Below are positions 41,784-52,860 of a DNA stretch of 64,000 bases, piece by piece (within the stretch, counting starts at the first letter, position 1; every line of letters starts with the position of its first letter). Made by a program: the position numbers and the translations under genes. The notes beneath the pieces are model-generated. The model was not told the origin of the DNA. It ran no database searches and saw nothing but the letters and a program-made list of their open reading frames with translations. This DNA is from Butyriboletus loyo (taxonomy: Eukaryota; Basidiomycota; Agaricomycetes; Boletales; Boletaceae), in assembly GCA_038093515.1 (NCBI GenBank), contig JBBPSI010000107.1:1-64000 (forward strand), given 5' to 3'.

Positions 41784-42860
41784 AGCAAGGACCAAGTTGA
41801 CTGCGACGAGTCGATCTCCGGTGCTTGCTAGCCAATGCTTGCTATGGTCCACTACATACCCACGATCCGATACATCACCAAAGTTGCGGAAACGAGACAT
41901 TTCCAGATTAGTCATGATGACTCAGCCGCTTGTTTGTCTAAACGATCATCGACGAAGTTGCTCGGTACGCCTGCAAACGCCTCTCCTTCTAGTTCTACTA
42001 TAATATCGCGGGCGATTCCATCACGACTGGGGGCCCGTATTTACTATGCCCCCATGCAAAGTACTCGAATAATCGGTCTGTCTTCCTACTAAAATTTGTT
42101 TCGAACGGAGGTCAACCGGTCATGTTTAGTGATTTACGAAGCCCGGCCTCGAGCCACCGCTATATAATGGTTCGTCTCCGAATACTTCCGTTGGAATGTC
42201 CATGACGAACACTGGCGTCCAAAACGGCGCTGTTGCCCCATCAGCCTAGAGACTCAGAGATGCCAATAACGTAGCTACACAACAACTGACTTCTCACCAG
42301 CAACTTGCCCAGCGTCGATCAGCGTCAGTAAAAGCCGTTACGCCACACTGACACCAAATACAGCCCAGGACGTTCTACCACGTTTCTTGCCATGAAGTCA
42401 ACAAGTGTAGACTGATCGATGCCACGTTTTGACAGGCTTTCCAGCAAGCAACGCATCGCGACTTCAAGCACGCTCCCTGCGAGTTCAACGCCACCGCAAA
42501 GGCTGCGCAACCCTTCTTCGGTGCTATTCGCGACTTTGTGTTTGGCCACCCCACGACTCTGAGGGATGCCTGGAATCTATGACTACATCAACATCCTCCG
42601 CCCAGTCGAATGCATTGCTCTCAATGGTGACCCTCCCCAGCTCCTGCTAATCGAGACCTCCCACCACCCCTTCATTTTTGTCTTCCACATGCTCGAGGTG
42701 GTCAAGAACAACCCCAAACTTACCGGCATTCGTGAGTCCACACTGGTCCCTTGACACTCTCGCCAGGTAGCATTACATAACCGGGGAACACACCTACTGT
42801 ATCAGCCTCCTTTCATTATTTCCGTTTTATTTTTCGTGCCCCATAAGAACACTCATCGAC
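41784..42860. other. Intergenic with unidentified reading frames
   Basis: The first 150 bases match the region upstream of the CTK3 pseudogene at 16810. Between 42325 and 42760 there are open frames on both strands (for instance minus 42549-42325, and plus 42566-42754, MPGIYDYINILRPVECIALN). I recognise neither, and no splice pattern makes a convincing gene. Confidence 0.3.
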
Positions 42861-44444
42861 TCAGCATATCACCCAAGTGCAAGACAGAACAAGCAAAACC
42901 GTATAGAGGACATGTCCGACGACATCAGACGCAACATCACCGTCCTCCACAGTCTTCACCTCCACGACGCCTCTCACTTTATCCACTGAAGAACTCCCGC
43001 TCGCGTTTCCTGTAACGTCGTCGTTGTCCACGTTCGGCACAGGCCCAGTAAACCAGTGCACACCGCCGTACACGGGAAGTAGTACCAGATGAGCGAGAAC
43101 GAGAGGACACCGCCCAGAACGACGACGGTGTAGTTCATGCTCGTCGTGCTTGCCTGTGGCGTACCAGGGAAGAAGAAGACGATGTCCATGAACGCCATGA
43201 AGCTGACCGAAATAACGGCGACGGGCAGACTCTACAAGGACGTGTCATCGATTTCAATTCCCTGTCGCTTGCAACTTGGGAGGGACTGGCAAATAATATG
43301 CCGAGATTGAATGGCCCGGGCTTGAAATCGTTTTTAAAGATGAAGCTCGCTGCGATTTGGATTGAATATGCAATATAGAGCCCGATGACAAAGAGTGCAA
43401 AGATGGCATTGATAGCTTGAGAGCCCGCGAGCACAAGAAGGCCTAGGAGGGTGGAAACCGCAGCGACGAACCAGACAGTATCCACTGGTGTGCCAGTAGA
43501 ACTGTTCATGCGGTATAGGATACTCGAAAACGGAAGAGCACCATCACGAGCGAACCCAACGATTGGCGCGACGTAGCAAGGGGCTACGATAAGGTATCAG
43601 CGTGCAGAATATGTATGTGTGCAACTAGCGAAGAAAGATTCACCATGCTGGATCCCATCAAATATCTAATCATGATACGAGCATAAGAGGATACGAATAG
43701 ACAGTCTTGACGAACACTCACTGCACGCAAGATGACGACGAATGACCACACAACCAGGGTCCCTTTTGTCCAAAGCTATTCAAGAAGATCTGTGCCATAG
43801 GTTGGGGGCTGTCGATGAGGCTTGTAAGGTCGGTTCCCATGCAGAACGCAATAGAGACGTTGATAGCTAGATCCTTCACCGTCAAGACGTGAATAGTTGA
43901 AATCGGATGCAAAATGCCCACCCCAACCAAGTATGCTAGCGATACCAATTGCACTGACCTACACGAATTAACGTAAGTCACGGCGAGTAGAGGGTATACT
44001 CACGATTGCCCACGGCACGGCAGTCGTTGCATTAGCGGAAGGACTGACGAGGAGGACAAACCATCAGAGAAGTAGTTCCCGAAGGCGAAGCTGGCGGTAT
44101 TCATGTACTCCTCTGGGGTTCGCAGCTGGAAGGCCGATCATGTCACGACCACCAAACAGAGAGGCTGATGACCTAGGTCAGCACTCCGGCTTTACACACA
44201 CACACAAAAGTCGAGAATGCCATACAACTCCCCACGAGGACGTTGGGACGTTGGGAATAGAAGCGAGGTGCGGGGAAACATCATGATAGAGTACCAGAAA
44301 GACTGCTACCCGAATACCCTGATTGAAACACTCACCAGATATAGATATTAATTAAGAACGACGTAGAGATTTTGATTTTGTAGTCTCGCGAAGAAGAGCG
44401 GTCCCAAGAGAGCAAACGAAGGCACGGGAGAGGGCTACTGCCAT

Positions 44445-44494
44445 ATACATACATACATACATACATACATACATACATACATACATACATACAT
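44445..44494. repeat. (CATA)n microsatellite
   Basis: About twelve tandem copies of the tetranucleotide cata/taca lie within the permease region, probably intronic. On the minus strand they create an artificial frame of repeated MYVC. Confidence 0.95.
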
Positions 44495-44912
44495 AGATCC
44501 CGCTGCATAAACGTAAATGTCAGTAAGGCGAGAAACAGAAGAGGGATCGACACCGAGGACACATGATAAGATCCCTCGGGACGGAAGACGACATTCACGG
44601 GAATGAAAACGTACAAGGTCTGCGCCTGTGTAGCAACATTGAAAGCTCTGGTTACTGGATATTAATTGCTGCAGCAATCTGGACGCAACCCCAGTCGATG
44701 GGGGCTGAAAGTGGCGTACCGCACAACGTGGAATACAACTCGACGAAGTCGGCCGAGACCCACTCAGCACGGAACGGGGGTAACCCACCGACTGCTGAAA
44801 CACACCCCACCGCACTTGCATCTGACGGGATGGTAAACTAGTCGTAAAGGATATCCTGCAGTTCGGACATACAACCGACGATCCAGGAAAGAAAGTTTCG
44901 GCAGCGAGGGGA

Positions 44913-44958
44913 CATGATGTGCCATGATGTGCCATGATATGCCATGATGTGCCATGAT
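44913..44958. repeat. 10-bp minisatellite
   Basis: Four and a half copies of catgatgtgc (one reads catgatatgc) occur directly after a gtgagtcgc donor-like site on the minus strand, so probably inside a permease intron. Confidence 0.9.
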
Positions 44959-45010
44959 GCGACTCACACCACCAGAGGTTAGGCGCTACAGAACCAAGCT
45001 CCGCCATGGA

Positions 45011-45506
45011 TGTTCCGACCACACAGGATAAAAACGAAAGGCTACGATATCGATATCAATATCGATAAACACCCTCTTGTTCATAGCCCGGCAGCAAGAA
45101 GACCAGCGTAGCGACCATCGGGATCGGGGAGATCTGTTCTGGTACCACGACCTGTTACCTGCTGGTCAGAGTTCGCCACTTACTAGTAGTTCGAATGGCA
45201 AGCAGTTCAGCTGCCCTTGTTGTTTTTATAGCAGTGGAGGATGCATCAACACAGGGAAACGCGGCGAATAAATGCACATAGACTGCAAGTTGGACCGTCA
45301 ATCTTTTCACACGAAGCTATATGATAAAAGTTAATCGTCTTGACTCAAGTGACATGCCACGAATACGATCAGGTCACGACAAATGTTCCTGCTGGTACCA
45401 CATATTAGAGTACAATGAAGATCATACATACAATACCGCATCGTCAGACAAAAAACGTCCATCACATGTTGAAGTACAATAAAAAAGCGCAGTCCATACC
45501 ATCGCA
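45011..45506. other. Intergenic region between permease and RhoGAP genes
   Basis: No gene is seen. A palindromic AT-rich run, gatatcgatatcaatatcga, lies at about 45047-45066 upstream of the permease remnant; it could be a regulatory or hairpin sequence. Confidence 0.35.
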
Positions 45507-48440
45507 TCATCCTTGCTGCAAGGTCGATCCCCCCTCGTCCAAGAAATACGCTCTCACGTCACGCACGATCCGTCGTGCCTGGTCCCTCTCCGCCTCTACA
45601 AGCCGTAATTGCAGCCTCAACTCGTCCTCCGCGACCCTGTCACCGTTCCCATTGCCATTCTCGCCCCCATCACAACCCTCGTCCTCGTCCTCACCACTCA
45701 GACGAGGCACAGCTGGACACTCAAGTTGACCCGCCCCACCACCCCGTACCTGCAACGCCCTCTCCAAGACCTCTACCCTCTCTGCCAACGCCCTTGCCAC
45801 GTCAGTCGCCACAGTCGTTTCGTGAAGCAGCGCATCCACGACACGCGCGTCGACATCGGCGCGTCTCGAGTCGTTTTCAACCCGGGCGATGCGAACTGGC
45901 GGGTCGAGGCGTTGGAGATTAGACGTCTCGAATTGGGACGTTGCTTCTCTTCTTTCACTGTCTCTTTCACTGCTTGCGATTGGACTGGATGGGGTGGTCG
46001 GGAGAGGAGAGTCCGTAGGATTCTGTTGTGCCTCGGCGAACGCTTCGGAGGTAGCAATGGCGGAGGGGGGAGGTCGCATATTAGCAAGCCAGAAAAAGGG
46101 AATGATTAGAAAATGTGATCATCTTACCCATTGCAAACAAATCCGGCGATACGGGTGTGTTCTTGTGCTCGGGCGAATGGCCATGGTGATGATGACGACG
46201 CGACCCAGAACCACGACGCCCATGTCCATGTCCATGATGCGCTATAGGCAACGTAAATATATGCATGTGTGTGCATGCGATGTTTTCTCTGTTAAGTGCG
46301 AAGGACGAAACCAAACAGAGCGAAAGATAGCTTACACTCTGTGCGTGCCGAAGGGCGGTGGCTCACTTGCGCATTAGTACGTGGCTCATGCACATCGAAT
46401 TCACGCTTTTTTCGTCGTCGACTTCCTTCCGAGATCTCTCCTTCTTCTTCCCCGTCCGATGAAGACTTGCTAGACGACACATCACGGTCTTCAGGTGACT
46501 CTGTCGAGGGCGATGAATATGACGAGGACGAGGACGTAGCATGACGCAGCACATCGCCCAACCTACTCTCTCGCTTCCCCCTGCGCTTCTCGATTCGCCC
46601 CTGGTTCCCCTCACCTGAAACGGCAGACCCTCCAGGGTGTGGTACGGACGGTGGCGACGACGGCGGTGTCATCCCGCACATATCCCCAAACAAGGATTCC
46701 GAAATCCGATGCCACCGTGTCAATAGCCACATCATCATGCGCTGCGATACCACTTTGACTGACCCCCCCAACAACCGATGTCCAAATATCCGGGCCACAT
46801 CCTCGAGTTGCAACCCATTCTCGGGGCACAGCGGGAGTTGGGTAAAGAAAGCACAGAGGTACACGAGGAGGGAGAGGTTCGCCGTGGGAATGAAACGGAG
46901 GAGAATTTGGGCGGTGGAGACTTGGTCAGTTTCGAGCGCACTGTCGGTGTCATCAAGGTAAAGATCGATGTGTGTCATCCACGCCCCCGGACGTGGCAGT
47001 TCGCCTCTCGCACGTCGATCTTCTTCCTCTTCTTCCTGTTGGTCCCGACGCGCATCTTCGCGTTTCACGCTGGGTTTGATAGACCAGTGCCAGAGTGCTG
47101 AATAAATATGTGTGCCGAGGAGCGGGCTGGGAAGACCCGAGATAAAGGTTGATAGAAGCGCACAAATGTCTGGCATGGCTTGGCCACGCATGTTGAACTG
47201 GGCACCGAAATCGGGGCTGTTGTCAAATAAGTCGATGAGCTGGAGGTGGCGATCGCGACTTGGCAATGCACGGAAAAGGCCGCTCTGATAAATGCCTAGA
47301 CATTGGATGAGACTAAATGAAATAGAACAAACTTGAACGCGTCACTAGCCAGTCTTGGTCAACTCCTCGATACATGCAACGACGACGACGGGCAGGTGAT
47401 GTTGATAATCGCCGATGACGATGGGGGTCGAAGCGTACAATAGCACGTCCTCGAGCGGTGCACCGATCGCGTCTGGAAGATAAATGTCAATGCCAGCGCG
47501 ATGACTGGCGCCAACGAGTACACCTACGAAATGTGGGATCCTTTCCCTGCAATCGCTCGCTTCGTTTCCGGCCCAGCTGCTCTCGGAGTTGACTATCTTG
47601 CTTATGTATCACAGCTACATCTTCAAAACTGACATAGTCCATGGCGCGACGAGCAGAACGGCGCGCGAGTGCGTCCAGCCGTCGATACATATGACTGACT
47701 CTGATCTTCGGTACGAGAGGATGAGACGGAGATGCATCTGCACTTCGTGCCGTTCCTGGGTCGTTGAGACGAGAAGATGGCGTATCGACGTGGATGCCAT
47801 GCCGACCTAGATCGTCGTGTCGATAAGCGCCGGTGGGGGGCGGTTGTCCACACGCTCTGGCCTGTCTATCTGGCTCGAGGTCAGGGGGCGGGGTGTGAAT
47901 AGCGCGGACGTCGGACGCCGAACGCCCCCGAATCCCAGGCACGAAGTGGGGGTTGACACGGGCGGCAAACCCGCTCCGTCTTTGTGTCGTATCATCCTGT
48001 TCAGCGCGAGGACGCGAGACGATGTGAGAGGAAGGGTGAGTGGGGCTCGATGGATTCCCAGTTTGTGACAGATCAGGAAGGTACTGCTGTGGGTAGGGGC
48101 GGACACGCGGCGCCCACGCATTGTCTACACGCGGGCGTAGTTCGGGCGAGGAGGATGTGTGATGATGGTGGTATGGCGATGGGGTGGTGCTGGGGAGAAT
48201 GGGAGGAGGTTGGGGACGCGAGATGTGCGGGTTCGTCATTGGATCGTGTGGTGTAGACATGTACGAAGGAGGTGTAGGACGGAGAATGCTTCGCGGCGCG
48301 CGCGCTGCCTCACTCTGTGGCAGGTACGGACGAATGGATATGTTGGGCGGAGCCCGCGAGTGACTGGGACCACCGCCATAAGAATCGTCCTGGCGGGAAG
48401 GGGGAACAGGGCGAGGGGGAAAAGGAGAGGATGGCATCTT
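45507..48440 (-). CDS. RhoGAP-domain protein
   Basis: The minus-strand start at 48440 is MPSSPFPPRPVPPSRQDD, after a pyrimidine-rich leader. About 310 residues of Pro/Ser-rich, probably disordered sequence precede the domain. A phase-1 intron (47526-47474 region, gtaggt..ccag) joins to PLEDVLLYASTPIVIGD and LPVVVVACIEELTKTG. The next exon gives GIYQSGLFRALPSRDRHLQL, with the arginine-finger position in GLFR, then ICALLSTFISGLPSPLL, AQILLRFIPTANLSLLVYLC, NGLQLEDVARIFGHRLLGG. These are the core helices of RhoGAP (PF00620). An acidic/Ser-rich stretch, a His-rich exon (HHGHGHGRRGSGSRRHHHHG) and a final coiled-coil-like exon (RVEVLERALQV, LRLQLRLVEAERDQARRIV) follow. It likely stimulates GTP hydrolysis on a Rho/Cdc42-type GTPase in polarity control. 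Confidence 0.75.
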
Positions 48441-48828
48441 TGAATTAGCAGAAGAGAAACGGATGGTAGCAGACGAAAGACGATATGATGGTGGATCGGA
48501 AAAGAAAGTCAAGAGCGTCCTCCCCCTTTTCTGGGCAAAAACAAGTAGGTGTGCCGATAAATTCAGACTGGTCTGATAACATTTAAATTCCAACTGGGGA
48601 GGGGAGGAAGGCGAAGCGACTAGCAACGAATTCTGGCCAGGCTTGGTCTGGGCCTGGGCTGCCTTGTTCCTGGTCCATCCGCATTCGGATACTCTTTTCG
48701 ACAAGTGTCACGGCAGCGATAACCCCCCCGCTCAACGTCATGTGATTATTCACACGCCCCACCCCTCCTCAAATACCGCGTCTGCCGATCATATTGTTTT
48801 AGTTCGGACAACACTTTTCCCCCATACC
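48441..48828. promoter_or_regulatory. Divergent promoter, RhoGAP gene and CFEM gene
   Basis: 388 bp separate the two start codons, which point away from each other. The side next to the CFEM start has CT-rich runs (ctcctcaaataccgcg, cccataccatg). No canonical TATA is obvious. Confidence 0.4.
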
Positions 48829-49435
48829 ATGTTCTCTAACGCCAAAGCCCTCCTCGTGATTGTCTCGTGTGCACTCGCTGCGCACGCTCAGTCCTCCACC
48901 ACGACAACCGCCCCCGCGTCGCAGACTTCCCTCCCTGCCGGTCTTGATACCTGCATCCTCGGTTGCGTGACCCCAGCCGCCGCAAGCGCCGGTTGTGCGA
49001 GCATGTATGTCTCCGAGTTTCCCCGCATCGCGTTTTATTGACACTTTGTTAGCACGGACCTGGCTTGCGTTTGTACCTCGTCCACGTTCCAAGATGCCGC
49101 TGCAGCATGTCTCCTGGCAAATTGTACCGCTGCCGACCAAGCAACTGCAGCACAACTCCAAACCCAAGAGTGTGCTACCCGTAAGTGACACCCATCGCTT
49201 TCTACATTCTCTTGATCCATTGGCCATCGTTGTAGTGAGCGCTGGGAGCGTCTCTGCCTCCACTGCTGCTTCTACTGCGCAGTCGAGCGGAACATCTTCC
49301 GCCGCCGCGTCCGCGTCTGCAACGACTAGCACCAGCGCTGCCATGGCACTCTCTGCACCTTTCTCGTTCGTGGGCCTCGTTGGTACCCTCGCTGCCTCTG
49401 CGGGGGTGTTGGTGGGCGCGGCTTTCGTCTTGTAA
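48829..49435 (+). CDS. CFEM-domain GPI-anchored surface protein
   Basis: Three exons: 48829-49005 or so, about 49051-49170, and from 49229 to the TAA at 49433-49435. MFSNAKALLVIVSCALAAHA is a signal peptide. The CFEM domain has exactly eight cysteines in the expected order: CILGC, GCAS, DLACVC, AACLLANC and QEC. A Ser/Ala/Thr-rich stalk (STAQSSGTSSAAASASATTS) and a hydrophobic C-terminus (FVGLVGTLAASAGVLVGAAF) fit a GPI signal. CFEM proteins of fungi act in haem/iron capture, adhesion or host interaction; which applies here is not visible. A decayed second copy lies at 51590-52860. Confidence 0.85.
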
Positions 49436-49924
49436 CCAACGTAGTATTGTGTGATTTCCGAGCTTGGCGATCACGTTGAGAAAAATGCGGGGTGTGGTGA
49501 TTTTGATGTCAAAGTTACCATGATGCATGAGCCCTGTTGAAACGTGTTCTATTTGACATAATAAAAATGCAATATTGCCGTATAACAAACCTTTGAATCG
49601 CTTCTTGGGTGCGATCAAATAATGGACGGACAACCGATGACGTCTTGTAATCAAATAAGTCCATTGTCGGCTGCACAGCTGTGCGGGGAAGGAAAAGAAT
49701 ATACTAATATTCGCACGCTGCATACCGTATGCAGCAAGTATTTGGACCACCCGCATATCCGCCGCTTATTCAGTCCTTAGGTGACTTTTTTTTCATTCTT
49801 GATGTGATGACGACCCCACTTGAAGAAGACTCGAGCGATGTGCACCGTGCATCTGCAAAGGCGCTATGTAACGTTATCGCTTGACTACTCTACCGCAGTC
49901 ATTTGAGAGTTCTGATTGGACGAT

Positions 49925-50335
49925 CTATAGATGGACTAACCAAACAGAGCCTAGTTTGAGCTTTTGGGTCGGGTACGTTTGTAGATGTGCGGCGTGGGCG
50001 CCATCGATCACACACCCTCGGTCGCAAAGACAGTAATCCGACGTGCGACCATACATGATCGCATAGCACGTCCGACATTCCTGCCAGTGCGTGTGCAGTG
50101 GAAATTCAGGTATCTCCAACGCCGATCGGGTGACGCTAGGCCCCCCAACACATGCCCTCTGGTGTCCTGGGAGATGGAGATGAGTCGAGCATATAGATGG
50201 CTTACCGTAGGCGACAACTTCAGTCACTTCGGAGTACCGCCCAGTAAAATGCCCTTCGACAAACAAACACGAATCTCGCTTGCAATGCGACCCACACCAA
50301 CATGTGTATTGGCGCCACTGCAAGACAGACAACAT
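49925..50335 (-). CDS. Possible small Cys-rich protein
   Basis: A 136-residue minus-strand frame has 13 cysteines (YTCWCGSHCKRDSCLFVEGH, ECRTCYAIMYGRTSDYCLCD). A candidate intron (gtaagcc..ctcccag, about 50205-50167) would remove the middle. I recognise no family. It might be a real exon set of a small gene, or chance; the absence of a clear start keeps confidence low. Confidence 0.25.
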   Translation of the reverse strand: MLSVLQWRQYTCWCGSHCKRDSCLFVEGHFTGRYSEVTEVVAYGKPSICSTHLHLPGHQRACVGGPSVTRSALEIPEFPLHTHWQECRTCYAIMYGRTSDYCLCDRGCVIDGAHAAHLQTYPTQKLKLGSVWLVHL

Positions 50336-50439
50336 CAGTGAAACGGTTATTGGTCGGAACCACTGGTTAGCAGTCTATAGCAGTCTGTAGCACTCGGCTA
50401 CGCTCGGTTAGCGCTGGAAACCAGCAACTGTTTTACTGA

Positions 50440-51150
50440 TGAACCTTTGGCTTCGTCCTGTCATTTTCATCTGCACCTTGGATCGGTAGGAAAAAAAGAT
50501 GGAGGAAGTCACGGACACATACGTCCTCGTCTCCACTTTCTGATCGTGACCATTTTCTGTTTGCGATCGATGTTCAATACGGTTCTGGCCACCCAAGAAC
50601 GGGATGTCGAGGCGAGAACAAGGGGAATATGGTTGTAACTAATGAATACGAAATATCGACACCTGGAGAGGGAGCCGAATCTAGGGACGAACAAGATCCC
50701 ATGGCGTGGAGGCGTAAATTCAAGGAGATGCGGCTATCGGCGTCGGATACACTGGTGCTAATGGCAAAGGTGTGCTCCCAAAGAAGTTACGAAGTTACAT
50801 GGCGACTCGGAACCGACCGAGTTCTCGTTGCAGACCAAGTCGGCGCTTCCACATGTACACGACTCAGCCACATGCTATAGTACGTGTGATACCACCGACC
50901 GCTTCAGTACTCCATGGTAACCGTTGCAGCACGCTCTCCCCGCTCTCTCACTCTTCGTCGTACACCAGCTTTCGCACGACGTCCGTACTTCCAACTCTCC
51001 CCGCTCTCACTTCCTGTCATCATGGTTAGCTGTATCCCTTCCCAAGACAGGGCCGAAATTTTAGGCAAGATTGGACGTCATCGACCGTCAGCTCGAAGAC
51101 TCCAGGAGACTTGGAACTTAGAACGCCCTCATAGTCCGTCCCGCTTCGGC
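50440..51150 (+). pseudogene. G-alpha first-exon relic
   Basis: The bases at 50985-51125 (cacttcctgtcatcatggttagctgt..., then cgaccgtcagctcgaag, actccagga) align with 54600-54710, the 5' UTR and first exon of the G-alpha gene. MGNCIS has become MVSCIP and the frame shifts within the exon. Upstream, 50544-50620 matches 53844-53920. The rest of the gene is not recognisable, so it is an old, decayed partial duplicate. Confidence 0.65.
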
Positions 51151-51589
51151 CTCTTCCAGTTCCGAGACGCTCTTCATTCCTCATTTCCGCCCCTGGGTCT
51201 GAATCATCGTCGTGCACGCCGTGAGGTGTGGTTGGCCATGAACATCCCGATGTTCCTACCACCGGATATACGTTCCGAATCGCCATCGTTCGAAACCGAC
51301 TCTGTGGGACGAACAAAGCCTGGTCAGTAGCCGAGGTATAGCTACCGATTGATCGAGCATTGCCCGAGTGGTATCATACTCCATGGATAGTCCTTGGAGC
51401 AGGTTCTGCACGTCAGCAGATTCTGCATTTCCATGAATTCCATCAGTCACCGATCGTTCGTTCGCGTGCTTGCGTTTCGTGCCACTTCCTCTCGGTCGCG
51501 CGACGCGCGGGCACCTTCAAACAAGACGGAGTCACTATTCGCGAATCGCTTCTCCTGGTCATATGGGTTTCGTTAGTAGGATATATTTT

Positions 51590-52860
51590 CGCTCATAACG
51601 TTCGCCAACGTCAAAGCCCTTCTCGTCATTGTCTCACGCGCTCTCGTCGCACAGGCTCGGTACTATGGGTCCATTGGGTCCATTTTCTCCGGGCCACCGA
51701 TCCCACCCCCTGCCACATCATCGGTTGCGTGGACCCAGCCGCCAGAAACAACGGCTGCACGGGCTGGGTATGATCCGAGTTCTCCTGCATCACACGTTAT
51801 TGACCATTTGTCTGCACCTCGTCCGCGTCCCTAGGCGTGTCACTTGGCAATCTGTTTCGTTGCCGACCAAGCGACCGCGATACGACTCCGGGACCGAGAG
51901 TGTTCTACCCGTCAGTGACGCTCATCGTTTTACACGTTCTGTCAACCAATTGGGCATCGTGGCTCCACAGCTTGGGGGCGCGGTACCATGGGCCGACCAG
52001 TTCACACCACACCCTACCCGCCATCACCATACCCGCCAAGGGTACGGCTGGGCATCGACCCGTTTAACCCTAGTTTGGCCATTACCCGTACTTTCGGGAA
52101 AAGCTGTGGGTGAAAAAAAATCAAGTCATTAACAACTCCGGGACCGAGAGTGTTCTACCCGTCAGTGACGCTCATCGTTTTACACATTCTATCAATCGAT
52201 TGGGCATCGTGGCTCCACATCTTAGGGGGTGCGCGCGGTACCATAGGCTGGCCAGTTCACACCGCACCCTACCCGCCATCACCATACCCGCCAAGGGTAC
52301 GGCTGGGCATCGACCCGTTTAACCCTAGTTTGGGTCATTACCCGTACTTTCGGGAAAAGCCGTGGATGAAAAAAAACCAAGTCATTTCGTTTATGAGGGG
52401 CGCCATTGACAACATCTATTCTGCCATCAGTGCTTTAAGGTTTTTGTGATTTCAGTCCATTCATCGTCGCAATGACAAGCTCGAACTTCAGTCGCGGGGC
52501 ACGAAGCTGATTCATACCCAGTCTCGACCGATTTCGTGTCGTGCAAGTTTTATTGCGGAAATAACGATCATCGACGGGCGCAAAACCTTCTTGGTTCAGG
52601 TGGTTGTCACACGAGCTCGTCCACGGTCGCGACAGAGACCGCGTTTTTCGAGAAGAACGACGTTACCTGTTTGTAGCGTTACGGAGTATGACCAAAACCG
52701 TACTGGTAACCTACTACACCGCTGCTTCGACCACGGCATCGAGCATAGCATCTTCTGCGTCCGCCGCGTCTGCTACGCGCACGAGCGTTTCTATGGCGCT
52801 CTGAGTCGCACCCCATGACAGGGGCATCGGTCGGCGCGGCCTTCGTTTTGTGAATAGTAC
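51590..52860 (+). pseudogene. Decayed CFEM gene copy
   Basis: Pieces matching the gene at 48829 occur in order: cgccaacgtcaaagcccttctcgt (signal peptide region), ggttgcgtggacccagccgcc (GCVTPAA), cgaccaagcgaccgcga (DQATA), acccgtcagtgacgctcatcg (second donor and intron) and gctgcttcgaccacggcatcgagc (Ser-rich stalk, with a stop TGA at 52802-52804). Frames are broken and several cysteines are lost. A 250-bp internal tandem duplication lies in it. Confidence 0.7.
51885..52386 (+). repeat. 250-bp tandem duplication
   Basis: actccgggaccgagagtgtt begins at 51885 and again at 52135. The two units run to tcaagtcatt (52130) and ccaagtcatt (52386) with a few substitutions and small indels. They include the former intron of the CFEM copy. 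Confidence 0.85.

Larger units (their letters stand above)
42861..45010 (-). pseudogene. APC-family amino-acid permease, decayed
   Basis: Minus-strand segments match fungal GABA/choline-type permeases (APC superfamily): VNVSIAFCMGTDLTSLIDSP with QPMAQIFLNSFGQKG, then TVWFVAAVSTLLGLLVLAGS, QAINAIFALFVIGLYIAYSI, NDFKPGPFNLG and the final TM region SMNYTVVVLGGVLSFSLIWYY. The N-terminal part (ELGSVAPN, PIDWGCVQIAAAIN) is only recoverable by changing frame. Near 43078 the WYYFP/VYGGVHW junction needs one extra base to stay open. I judge it a pseudogene, though some breaks could be sequence errors. A partial copy lies at 28222-28749. Confidence 0.6.

Noticed and set aside
8730..42000. STAND/NLR-type immune receptor cluster
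   Set aside because: WD40 arrays suggest it, but no P-loop NTPase of NACHT or NB-ARC type is found in any frame; the partner domain is a kinase.
44332..44616. Reading frame with repeated MYVC residues
   Set aside because: It is produced by the (CATA)n microsatellite inside the permease region.
51256..51450. Possible retrotransposon gag scrap (VQNLLQGLSMEYDTTRAML on the minus strand)
   Set aside because: Only about 20 residues look gag-like and there are no flanking LTR or pol pieces.
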